Part shown: in pieces, positions 18,662 through 27,304 of the stretch
Numbering within the stretch: the stretch's first letter is position 1
How the letters are laid out: every line of letters starts with the position of its first letter
Assembly: GCA_965205055.1 (NCBI GenBank)
Contig: OZ242030.1
Location: forward strand, 3,348,001-3,412,000
Length of the DNA stretch: 64,000 nt
Reading direction: 5' to 3'
Origin: CBDBBY01 sp965205055
Lineage (GTDB): Bacteria; Pseudomonadota; Alphaproteobacteria; Rhodobacterales; Rhodobacteraceae
Position numbers and translations under genes: made by a program
The notes under the pieces: model-generated
Seen by the model: only the letters and a program-made list of their open reading frames with translations
What the model was told of the DNA's origin: nothing
Database searches by the model: none

Positions 18662-20464
18662 TCAGTTATCCAACTTGGGTTCGAAGCGGGGCCTCAGCCG
18701 CTTCATCGCCTCGGCATCGTTGACGCCGACCAAAAGCCCGAGATTGCGCAGGCGTCGCTCCAGAACGATGCGGTTCGCCCGCAGATCATCGTTTGAAATG
18801 TCGAATTCCGGAGGCGCCACATCGACATGGAAGCCGTACCGCTCTCGAATGATCTTCAAAAATTCCTGCAGCGAAAGCGTATTGAGGCTTGTTGCTCTGC
18901 CGCGCGGAAGCAAGTGAAGATGCACCAGGTAATCCAGAACGGCATCGGTGAGGACGAGCGATCGAACTTCCCGGGACTTCCTTCCGCCTCCAGCGGCTTG
19001 CGCCCCGCTTTTGGTTCTTCGCTTGCGAGTCAGCCCATTCGGCCGTCCGACATTCAAAGCGGAGTCGAACGTAACGATGATGCTTCGTCGGGCGGCATTT
19101 CCCAAAAGCGGCGTTAGCGCGGCTGCCAGACGCCGGATCGGATTGGGCTCGCCCTTCTCGTTCAGCAGGATTGCCGAAGCCTCCGGATAGCCGTCGCTCA
19201 AGGCGTCGGCGAGTCTTGCTCCGTGATCCTCCATCTGGTGGTGAATGAAAGTCGCCTCGCCGTCGCGTTCATGAAGCAAGGCGCCAAGCAAATCAAGCCA
19301 AGCCGTGGCGAAAGGACGGCTCGGATAATCCTGCTGATTTATTCTCCTGTTGTCCTTCGCGGCATAATCGAGGATTCGCAGCATCATAAGAATCGTAGGC
19401 AAACGCTCGATGCGCCGCATCAGGTCATCGAAGGAATATTCAGCCAAGCTCCGCAGATCTCTTTCAATCCCGACGGAGCAGTCTACAAAAACGTTCGCGG
19501 GCCGCTGCTCGCTTCTTCCCTTGATTCTTCCGTTTTCGGCCCAATCGCACAAGATATCGACGGTGCTGGAGAAAATCGCCGTCATTCCTGTAGCGATGCA
19601 TGCTTCCAGAGTAGCTACGAAACAATGCCTCGGCATTACCGATGCGTACGAGCGAACGAAACGGCGAATATCTTCGGAGAAGTTATGAGCCGCGCGCTCC
19701 GCAATGGGCCGTTGATTTGAGACTCTGTCTCCCCTCTTTCCTCGGACCTTTTCCGGTGCTGACCCCAATGACTGCGCAATACGGACGATCAGCAGCTGAT
19801 CAATTCCGATATCGGCCTGCTCGTCGAATTTGTCTCCAGACAAATTGGCGGCAAGACCCTCGCGCGAGACTCCTTTGCTGAACGCCCGCAGCAGCAGGTT
19901 CTCATCGTGATTTGCGGCGACCGGAAACCATGCTCGATCACCTGACTTGTTCGGGTTGACGAATTCACCTTTCTGACCCGCGAGCATAGCCACGATCATC
20001 TCCGGGACGAATCGAAGATACGCAACGCTGTACGGAAGGTCGATCCAGCTCGCCATGAAGTGCGTCGGCGCGACACGCTGGATCTGTTTGTCCCTGCCCA
20101 AACTGCGTTGCTTGTTTTCGACGCAATAGCCGAGCAGGAGATCGCCCAATATCGCCCTTTCGACCTCGTCGTCGAAGTCCTGGATGTCCTCGCGCGCCGC
20201 CAGCTTTTCCGCCACCCGTTCAACGGTAGCGGAGAGTCTGCGCTGGCGCAGGTCCAAACCATCAGGCGCGAAGGTCTTCAGAAAGTTTCCCGAGCCTCGC
20301 CGCTGTCCGAATCTGAACATGTAGAAGACCGCCGGCAAGATGGCCGAAAGCTCGAAAGCGTCGAACGAAACCGGCAATACCTTGTCGTATTGCGAAGACC
20401 AAATCTCTTTGGCCATCCTTGGAGGAAGCTCTTCCTGAACAATTTCGCGGGCGCTATGCGCCAT
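18662..20464 (-). CDS. Middle protein of the kinase/ATPase module (MAD7/DptG-like position)
   Basis: A 600-aa protein with no domain I can name; mostly helical, with a basic low-complexity patch near residue 500 (RKRRTKSGAQAAGGGRKSRE). It overlaps the kinase gene by 11 bp and is followed after 1 bp by the large ATPase gene, so all three are translated together. Its place between a kinase-P-loop gene and a HerA-like gene matches MAD7, and more distantly DptG. Composition and codon use look like the rest of the operon. Confidence 0.65.
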   Translation of the reverse strand: MAHSAREIVQEELPPRMAKEIWSSQYDKVLPVSFDAFELSAILPAVFYMFRFGQRRGSGNFLKTFAPDGLDLRQRRLSATVERVAEKLAAREDIQDFDDEVERAILGDLLLGYCVENKQRSLGRDKQIQRVAPTHFMASWIDLPYSVAYLRFVPEMIVAMLAGQKGEFVNPNKSGDRAWFPVAANHDENLLLRAFSKGVSREGLAANLSGDKFDEQADIGIDQLLIVRIAQSLGSAPEKVRGKRGDRVSNQRPIAERAAHNFSEDIRRFVRSYASVMPRHCFVATLEACIATGMTAIFSSTVDILCDWAENGRIKGRSEQRPANVFVDCSVGIERDLRSLAEYSFDDLMRRIERLPTILMMLRILDYAAKDNRRINQQDYPSRPFATAWLDLLGALLHERDGEATFIHHQMEDHGARLADALSDGYPEASAILLNEKGEPNPIRRLAAALTPLLGNAARRSIIVTFDSALNVGRPNGLTRKRRTKSGAQAAGGGRKSREVRSLVLTDAVLDYLVHLHLLPRGRATSLNTLSLQEFLKIIRERYGFHVDVAPPEFDISNDDLRANRIVLERRLRNLGLLVGVNDAEAMKRLRPRFEPKLDN

Positions 20465-23400
20465 TCGCCGATCCCGGATTTTCGATTGGCGCGATAGTCA
20501 GAATTTTCCTCGGTTCGGAGTCCGCGCCTTCGGATTTCGCCACGATCTCGAATATCCTGTCTTCGCGCATCGGGTTCCAAGCCAGCATTCGGCGATGATC
20601 CTCCTGCACCAGTCTTTGCACGAAGATCGAGAGATGGGCGAATGTGTCGTCGCTCGCGATATCGCCCAATTGATAGCCATCGTTGAGCTCAAGGAGAAGC
20701 CGAAACAGGTCGGCCCCCAATCGCAGACGCTCTTCGCGGCCGTCGCGGTAGCTGTAGATCAGAGACGCCTGCCGCTGCAGCAGGTCCTGCCCGCCGCCAT
20801 CCCGCAGGTCCCCGCCTGGCAGATCTGCTTGAAGGCGAAAGTCGCAGAGGGACTTCTCGACCCAGTAGGCCGTTTCCGTAGGCGTTCTGGGGCTCACGCG
20901 CAGCGGGACCTTGCCGGCGCGTTCCAGGGCCAGCGGCGGAAGCGCCTCGAGTCGGGAGATGCCGCCGCAAAGTTCCCGCACCAATTTGGTTCGCTGAACA
21001 TCGTCAACAACGGCAATATCCCTGAATCTGTGCAGGTGCCGTCCCCCTGCCAGCCCCAACGCGTCCGGATCACCCGTCAAGTTCTTGATCTCGTCTCTGG
21101 GCCACTCGAAGTAGGCGCGGCGCCGTGCGGATTTCAGGTCCGTTCCTTTGGGAGCGGCGGTGTCGGAAGCATCCGCGTCGAGCGGCGGGTGGAGCAGGCG
21201 GCGATCAATCTGCGGATGCGCTTCGAGGCCCGGATCGAAGAGGGGCAATTCCCGCAGGACTTCTCCTTGGCGCCCTGACGCGTCCGGAGAGAAAGCGCGG
21301 TCCCAGTAAGGCTCCGGCGTATCGGAATGATCGGCCGCAGCGTGGATATCGCGGCAATTGTGGATGCCGAACAGCATGAATACCAGCGCGGCCCGCAATT
21401 CGCGAACGGTAATGTGCGTTTCGCCCCGCAGATGAACGGCTTGCAACAGCTCAAACAGACGTTCGCGCGCGCGATGCCGCATCTCCTTGTCCGCGAGTCC
21501 GTCGGGACCGAAAATTCGATTTGCGCTGGACACTTCGCATCGCTCCTGCGCCGAACAGGTCCTGCAGGGCGACCACAGTTCCGCGGCGCGTCTGCCGCCG
21601 TAAAGCTCATCCAAAAGCTGATCGAGAAAAACCGATGTGATGGCGGCTTCACCTCGGACAATCCCGCCAACAAGCGAGCGATGGTTCAAGTTGACAAACC
21701 TGATATGCGAGTCGGAGGGCGGCGGCTTCTCTGCAAGCAGATCCCAGAGATCGTCCCTCAAAGGCGATTCCTCGCCTCGCTCTATCCATTCCAGCAAGCG
21801 ACCGTCGTTGATCGCCAACAGATGGACAATATCCTCGACAGGTCGGCCGTCATGGAACGGCTTGAAGAATTCGTCGAGCAGGTCGTCGGCGGAATTGCCT
21901 TGCCAGGATGCCGAGCCGTCCAGATTCATTCGAACGGTCAATCCGTCATCCAGTCGTCCTTTCAAAATGCGCGTCGCGGACGTTTGCCGTTCCAGCCCCA
22001 ATCGCTGCGCGAGGTGTTGAAGCAATGCGGTCTTGCCGTCGCCAGCGTTGCCGCAAAGGATGACGAGTCTGATGCGCCGTTCCACGATATCGCGGTAGAG
22101 CGCTTGCTCCAAATTGGTTTCGACGTACGTCGCGGCGGCGAATTCGGAATCCAGACCGCGCGTCTCGCGATTTCCCCAGCGCGACCCGGGATAGGACTGC
22201 AGCAGCGACTCCAGCCATTTCACCTCGTTTTGCTTTCGCTCAGCCGGTTCGGACTTCGTCGTCGACCCCGTCGGGAATGTTTCTTCGCCTTCGTCGATGC
22301 CGCCGGGCGCTTCCGGGGCGGAATTCTCCGCCGCGCTTGCAGCGTATTGCGGCAGATTCAGCACCGATCGCGCCTCAGCCACGTTTGCCAAACGCTTCGC
22401 TGACTCCGGGCTGGTGGCCCGGTCCAGGAATTCGGACACGAGCGGATAATCGTCGCGGCTCACGCCGTCCCAGTTCAGTCCGCGCTCCTTTTCCTGATTT
22501 CCGCCATAGTTGAACGGCTCCTTTTCAAACAGCACGTGGAAAAAACTCGCGGCCAGCGCGTACAAATCATCGGACGGCGAAGCTTCAAGGCCCTTCAGGC
22601 GGGACAGCGGACTGTACAGTACCGTTCCCGGCGAGGCTGCGGGAGAGCCGATCCTTGTCACGCAGTCGTAGTCGGTCAGCACCAGCTCGGTCCCGGAAAC
22701 AATCATGTTCCTCGGGCTTATGTCGCCGTGAATCAGGCCGTTGCCGTGCAGGACGCTCAGCCCGTCGCAGGCATTCCGCAGCCATTTGAGCGCCAGCCCT
22801 TCGCCTGACTCCTCATGCAGACCGTCCGCCAAGAGCGGAACATAACCGATTTGCTCTTCCAGCGGCTCTCCCTCGACCCAGGACATCAAAGCGACGAACG
22901 AGTTCCTCCGCCACTCGCGGGCCACCTCGAAAATGATCGACAATGCGGAGTGGTGAAGATGCGCATGGGCCAATGCGTAGGAGCGCAGAACCGATCGCCC
23001 CATCTCCTCGTCCCGTGCGACCTTCGCCACGTAGGTGCCGAGCTCCGCTTGCGCATCGCGATCAAGCTTCACGACCTTGAAGGCGGTTCCTACGCCGCCG
23101 GAGCCGAGGCTCGACACGATTCGATAGCTGTTGCCGTTGAACGGAACGATCTGGTCTTCGGTCCAGTATCGTGCCGAGGGCGGGGGCGGTTCCGGCGGCG
23201 CCTCTCCCAGCCGCCTGGACAATTTCTTGTCCAATTCCGAAAGGCCGATCCGTTTTTTCGGATCGCCTTTCATCCCGGAAGCCAAAATTTTCGAGATTTC
23301 TGCGGCGGACTCCTCCTCCGCCCTCTTGAACAGCACCGACAGCGATGCGCAAAGCGAAAAAACGTCGGATCGCCGGTCCGCCGCGCCAAGGCCATGCTTG

Positions 23401-24515
23401 CGAACCTCGGGAGCGACCTCGTCCTCCCATTCCCGTTCGGCAACCGGAGGCGCGACAGTAACGTCCTTCGGTATCCGCGCTTGCTCGAAGCCTGTAAAGA
23501 TCGGCGAGTTGTCATGCTTCACCAGAATCGTGCGCGGCGTCAGGTTTCGGTGAACCATGGATTCTTCGCCGTCGGAATGCGCTTCATGAAGCTCGCGCAA
23601 CGCCCGCACCGAGCGCCGGGCGAAGACCAATCGGGCGCTTGCATCCCACGATTCGTCCGCAGCCCGCTTATCAATGCTGGGCGCCGAAGGATCAGCCATC
23701 GTAAAGAATTTTATCTCGCCCGGGTAGCCGGGCGCATCCTGAAACGAGTCCACGATGCGCGGCGCCCAGTCGTATCGTTGCAACCGGTTCAGCGATTTCC
23801 ATTCGCGCTCCGCTCTTTGCAGGGCCTTCGCGTCATCGTCGGCGGAAAGGTCGTAGAGATGCAGTTTCACCCGATCCAGCCGGGAGGTGTGGGTCGCGTC
23901 GTAGACGCGATGAAACCGCTGGTCGCGCGGCGTCAGGAGCTTGAGGCGGGAATAATCGGCCATTCGCTTGAGCGTGCCGTCAAGGGCAACGGCGCTTGTC
24001 GGCTCCAATGCCTTGCCCAGTTTCCTGACCTCATCCTGAGACAGCACCTTCTGCGCAAAGAGACCGACAGCGTCGGCACGTTTCTTGAGAGTATAGAACG
24101 GAACTCCGCGAACAGGACGGATATCTTTGATTGTCGGGTTCTTCGATGCCGGCTGGGTTATGAGAAACACGCCCTCAACCCTCGGCAGGTTCGGGACCTG
24201 CTTGCGCAGCATCGTGCCGATCTTGCGCGCTTTTTCCGACACGCGTTCGGCTTCCCGTTCGACGATAGCAATGTTTCGTTTGATCCAGGTCTCGGTCCAG
24301 TGCTTGACCTCAACGATTTGGACTCCGGGCGGGCCGATGGCAACTATGTCGATCTCGTCGGATTGGCGAAGATGCGTGGCCGAGAAAGCGAGATTCGTCA
24401 GCAGGAGCCACTCGTCGCTTCCGGGCTCCGACCTCAGGCGTGACTTGATCCGTTCCAAAGCCTTGCGTTCGCTCTCGTTGACGGCCGGTCCGCACGGAAC
24501 ATGAACTACTTTCAT
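20454..24515 (-). CDS. NERD - pseudokinase - kinase - P-loop ATPase fusion (MAD6-like; DptF/PglW-like parts)
   Basis: A 1353-aa protein. Domains: a NERD nuclease-related domain (about 1-140; EIDIVAIGPPG, then IVEVKHW near 60-70); a first kinase-like domain (about 190-440) without catalytic residues (VHRNLTPRTILV, GFE for DFG); a second kinase (about 460-740) with Gly-rich GSGGVGTAFKV, lysine in YVAKVA (~495), catalytic HGDISPRN (~599) and DYD for DFG; then a P-loop region (Walker A CGNAGDGKTALL, ~823) with a four-Cys-like CRTCSAQERC. First gene of the operon. A phosphorylation sensor or regulator for the two downstream proteins is inference. Confidence 0.75.
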   Translation of the reverse strand: MKVVHVPCGPAVNESERKALERIKSRLRSEPGSDEWLLLTNLAFSATHLRQSDEIDIVAIGPPGVQIVEVKHWTETWIKRNIAIVEREAERVSEKARKIGTMLRKQVPNLPRVEGVFLITQPASKNPTIKDIRPVRGVPFYTLKKRADAVGLFAQKVLSQDEVRKLGKALEPTSAVALDGTLKRMADYSRLKLLTPRDQRFHRVYDATHTSRLDRVKLHLYDLSADDDAKALQRAEREWKSLNRLQRYDWAPRIVDSFQDAPGYPGEIKFFTMADPSAPSIDKRAADESWDASARLVFARRSVRALRELHEAHSDGEESMVHRNLTPRTILVKHDNSPIFTGFEQARIPKDVTVAPPVAEREWEDEVAPEVRKHGLGAADRRSDVFSLCASLSVLFKRAEEESAAEISKILASGMKGDPKKRIGLSELDKKLSRRLGEAPPEPPPPSARYWTEDQIVPFNGNSYRIVSSLGSGGVGTAFKVVKLDRDAQAELGTYVAKVARDEEMGRSVLRSYALAHAHLHHSALSIIFEVAREWRRNSFVALMSWVEGEPLEEQIGYVPLLADGLHEESGEGLALKWLRNACDGLSVLHGNGLIHGDISPRNMIVSGTELVLTDYDCVTRIGSPAASPGTVLYSPLSRLKGLEASPSDDLYALAASFFHVLFEKEPFNYGGNQEKERGLNWDGVSRDDYPLVSEFLDRATSPESAKRLANVAEARSVLNLPQYAASAAENSAPEAPGGIDEGEETFPTGSTTKSEPAERKQNEVKWLESLLQSYPGSRWGNRETRGLDSEFAAATYVETNLEQALYRDIVERRIRLVILCGNAGDGKTALLQHLAQRLGLERQTSATRILKGRLDDGLTVRMNLDGSASWQGNSADDLLDEFFKPFHDGRPVEDIVHLLAINDGRLLEWIERGEESPLRDDLWDLLAEKPPPSDSHIRFVNLNHRSLVGGIVRGEAAITSVFLDQLLDELYGGRRAAELWSPCRTCSAQERCEVSSANRIFGPDGLADKEMRHRARERLFELLQAVHLRGETHITVRELRAALVFMLFGIHNCRDIHAAADHSDTPEPYWDRAFSPDASGRQGEVLRELPLFDPGLEAHPQIDRRLLHPPLDADASDTAAPKGTDLKSARRRAYFEWPRDEIKNLTGDPDALGLAGGRHLHRFRDIAVVDDVQRTKLVRELCGGISRLEALPPLALERAGKVPLRVSPRTPTETAYWVEKSLCDFRLQADLPGGDLRDGGGQDLLQRQASLIYSYRDGREERLRLGADLFRLLLELNDGYQLGDIASDDTFAHLSIFVQRLVQEDHRRMLAWNPMREDRIFEIVAKSEGADSEPRKILTIAPIENPGSANGA

Positions 24516-25012
24516 GACGGGTCCATTACTCGACTCCTATCGGCATTTGTAGGGGCAAACATCAGATCAAGGCAGCCCTTTTTCAATAATTCGCAGGCAT
24601 GCATCTCCTTGTTGTCTGACGGTGCCCAGCGGATTCCTATTGAGCGGCAACCGAAGCGCAACCTGATCGTCGATTTGACCTAAATTCACTGCGCCGCCGA
24701 ACGGGAGGCACTGTCGGAAGCGGAGGGCTGCCTTTTCGCCGCCATGCCATATACGTCCGCATCACTGGTTTGGCGAGTTGCCGCGCGGTTAGCGAACTCA
24801 GCTCGAACGATCAAAGGCATAGACGAGGTTGCAAAGTGCCTGCGCTGGCCGCTTCGCCTAGCCGATCACTCGTTGAATTTGGGCTATGTCGACGAGATGG
24901 AAGCCCACCCACCTAAAGCGTCTTACGCAAGCGCGCGTTCTGCGATCATCCCCATTCTACGAAAACAGCTTGAAAATTTCACTAAAATCCCTAATTTCAA
25001 CATGCGCTGAAA
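24516..25012. other. Divergent intergenic region between the kinase module and the AbiE pair
   Basis: 497 bp that should hold the promoters of both units. An 88-codon + strand frame (24744-25010) ends 2 bp before the antitoxin start, but has no ribosome site and no family resemblance, so I do not call it a gene. No clear -10/-35 pair was seen. Confidence 0.4.
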
Positions 25013-26080
25013 ATGCAGGAATCAATGAACAGCCTAAAGCATCAGGCAGCGGAAAAGCTTAAACAGTTGCTTGGCCAAGTGCCGGCCATCAAACTGGATG
25101 ACATGCTGCCGGAAGCACTTTCCGGCGACGGCAGCCCTGATTTTCAAGTTCATCTGCGCGCCGCCGGCCGGCCGCGAACGCTGGTCTGCGAACTATCGGC
25201 CAACGGGCAGCCGCGCCACGTCAGATACGGGTTGTTTCAGCTACGCGACTACGTTGCCAACAACGGAGGCAACCTCGTTCCAATCTTCGCAGCGCCGTAT
25301 TTGTCCACTGATTCCCAAACGCTTTGCCGAGAGCACGAAGTCGGCTTTTTTGACCTTCACGGCAATGCATTCATCTCCTTCGACGGCATTTACATCGAGC
25401 GGCTTGTCGCGGGCGCCCCGCCCGCGGAAAAGCGGAAACTAAAATCTCTGTTTGCGCCAAAGGCCACCCAGGTTTTGCTTGTGATGCTTCGCGATCCTGA
25501 GCGAGCATGGCGCGTATCCGAATTGGCTAAAGCGTCCGATGTGAGCCTCGGGCACGCCAGTAACGTCAGAGTAGCTTTGTTTGATCATGAGTGGGCGCGG
25601 GTTAGTACCGATGGAATATCTCTGGCGAAGCCAAACGCTCTCCTTGATGCATGGCGAGACAACTACGAGGCACCGGCAGGAGAAAAACTTCGCTATTACA
25701 CACACTTGCACGGTCGCGCGTTCGAGGAAGCTGCCCGAAAGGCACTTTGTTTGGAAGCCGACAAAGCACACGCTGCGCTAGCGTCGTACTCCGCCGCGAA
25801 TTGGTTGGCACCTTATGCCAGAACAGGGACAAGTTTCTTCTATGCCGATGACATTAGACTGGAAAAGCTTAAGAATGAACTCCAGCTATCTTCAGCGTCC
25901 AAAGGCGAAAATGTTGTGATTGTTCTTCCGAAGGAGAAATGGCTCCTTAACGATACTGTCGAGTCGGCACCGGGAATCATCTGCACAAGCCCGGTTCGGA
26001 CTTATCTTGATCTCGCAGCGGCAGGTGAGCGTGGCCGGGAGGCGGCGGAACACCTCCGTCGGCAGGCATTGAAATGGTAG
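25013..26080 (+). CDS. AbiEi-family antitoxin (type IV toxin-antitoxin)
   Basis: A 355-aa AbiEi-like protein: the antitoxin/transcription-regulator half of an AbiE pair. A winged-HTH-like segment lies at about residues 160-205 (WRVSELAKASDVSLGHASNV), within the longer-than-average form that has an N-terminal nuclease-fold-like region (TLVCELSANGQPRHV). A second in-frame ATG at 25025 follows AGGA and may be the true start. The toxin gene begins 6 bp after its stop. AbiE pairs act by abortive infection, the antitoxin normally repressing the operon. Confidence 0.78.
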   Translation: MQESMNSLKHQAAEKLKQLLGQVPAIKLDDMLPEALSGDGSPDFQVHLRAAGRPRTLVCELSANGQPRHVRYGLFQLRDYVANNGGNLVPIFAAPYLSTDSQTLCREHEVGFFDLHGNAFISFDGIYIERLVAGAPPAEKRKLKSLFAPKATQVLLVMLRDPERAWRVSELAKASDVSLGHASNVRVALFDHEWARVSTDGISLAKPNALLDAWRDNYEAPAGEKLRYYTHLHGRAFEEAARKALCLEADKAHAALASYSAANWLAPYARTGTSFFYADDIRLEKLKNELQLSSASKGENVVIVLPKEKWLLNDTVESAPGIICTSPVRTYLDLAAAGERGREAAEHLRRQALKW

Positions 26081-26086
26081 AAATAC

Positions 26087-26953
26087 GTGTCTGAACCACA
26101 ATCCGCAGCCGATTACGATGACCGAACCACAGCTGCCGTGAAAATGGTTCTGGTGGAAATTGGTCAAGCCCTCGGCAGCTTTCGCGGAAAATTCGTAGTT
26201 GTAGGCGGCGTTGTTCCGAGGCTGCTCCTCGGAGACGCTGAGATGGAGCATGTCGGCACAATTGATGTCGATATCAGCTTGGATGCCGAAGCTCTTGGAG
26301 ATGAACAATACGCGAATTTGATCGAAGAACTAATTGAGCATGGCTATAAACAACGCGAAGAATTGCGCCGATTTCAGCTTGTTCGCTCGGTCGCGGCGAT
26401 TTATGGCAGTGGCCCGATAGAGATCATTGTTGATTTCTTAATGCCTCGACACGCAGAGATTGTGAAAAATGTGCCGCCTCTGATAAGCGACTTTGCCGTG
26501 CAGAGAGCGGACGGTGCAGACCTCGCGCTGCGCTTTTACCAGATGGTGGAAATCGCTGGACCGATGCCAGCCGGAGGAAAGAATTCCGTTCAGCTGGCTG
26601 TTTGCTCAATACCGGCACTATTGGCGATGAAAGGGCATGCCATTGATGGCAGATATAAGGCAAAGGACGCCTACGACATCTATTACTGTGTCAGAAACCA
26701 CCCCGGAGGTCCAGAGGCTCTTGCGACGGAATGCCGACCATTGCTGGACCATCCAAGCGGAAAACAAGGCTTTGAGCATATTGCATCCAAATTCAACGAA
26801 TTAGACGGATATGGGCCGTCGTCGGTCAGACAATTCGTAGAAGGCACGGATATTCTCGATGGGCGCACGCTTGATCAATGGCAACAGGATGCCTTTCGTC
26901 AAGTTGACAATTGGTTGCGGGCATTGGGTCTTCAAGAGGCGGCACCCAATTGA
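26087..26953 (+). CDS. AbiEii-family nucleotidyltransferase toxin
   Basis: A 288-aa nucleotidyltransferase-fold toxin. The fold's GG and acidic pair are present near the N-terminus (VVVGGVVPRLLL, then TIDVDISLD), and the later KAKDAYDIYYCVRNHPGG segment is the usual lysine-aspartate motif of AbiEii-like proteins. The start is GTG, as no ATG fits between the antitoxin stop and conserved residues. Its 3' two-thirds and downstream flank are duplicated at 32858-33682. Confidence 0.8.
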   Translation: MSEPQSAADYDDRTTAAVKMVLVEIGQALGSFRGKFVVVGGVVPRLLLGDAEMEHVGTIDVDISLDAEALGDEQYANLIEELIEHGYKQREELRRFQLVRSVAAIYGSGPIEIIVDFLMPRHAEIVKNVPPLISDFAVQRADGADLALRFYQMVEIAGPMPAGGKNSVQLAVCSIPALLAMKGHAIDGRYKAKDAYDIYYCVRNHPGGPEALATECRPLLDHPSGKQGFEHIASKFNELDGYGPSSVRQFVEGTDILDGRTLDQWQQDAFRQVDNWLRALGLQEAAPN

Positions 26954-27160
26954 AGATCGTAACGGCAAATCTTGAATTAGGGCACGTTCCCCAGCGCTCG
27001 CTTATGCAATTTTGCAAACCGGCACGATCCGTCTCAGGTAGGTCAACTCAGACAGATTCTTGACCAAAATCTTTGGGGTTTATATTCTTGACTATGCGAC
27101 GACTTTCCGCATGGCACAGAATTGCTCCATGCCGCCTTCCAGATTGTTCTGATTGCGTTA
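26332..27160 (+). repeat. Duplicated segment, copy 1 (toxin 3' part plus downstream flank)
   Basis: From TTGAGCATGGCTATAAACAA to the shared CCTTCCAGATTGTTCTGATT, this ~830-bp stretch matches 32858-33682 in the same orientation, 6.5 kb away. It covers the last ~207 codons of the toxin and ~200 bp of flank. The remaining 27161-27304 gap holds nothing I can identify. Confidence 0.85.
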
Positions 27161-27304
27161 CCCGAGGAAGATAAACCTCATTGCTTTCTTAGAATTATAT
27201 CAAACGGAGGGATTGCCCTAATCAGCAGCAATCGTTCAGGCAGTTTTTGACTACCCATTAGCGGGTGTATCAGTTTTCGACCAAGATCAAATCGCCGGGT
27301 GGCC

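Noticed and set aside
24744..25010. 88-codon frame ending 2 bp before the AbiEi start
   Set aside because: No ribosome site, no family resemblance, no coding bias beyond the local GC; could still be real but not supportable.
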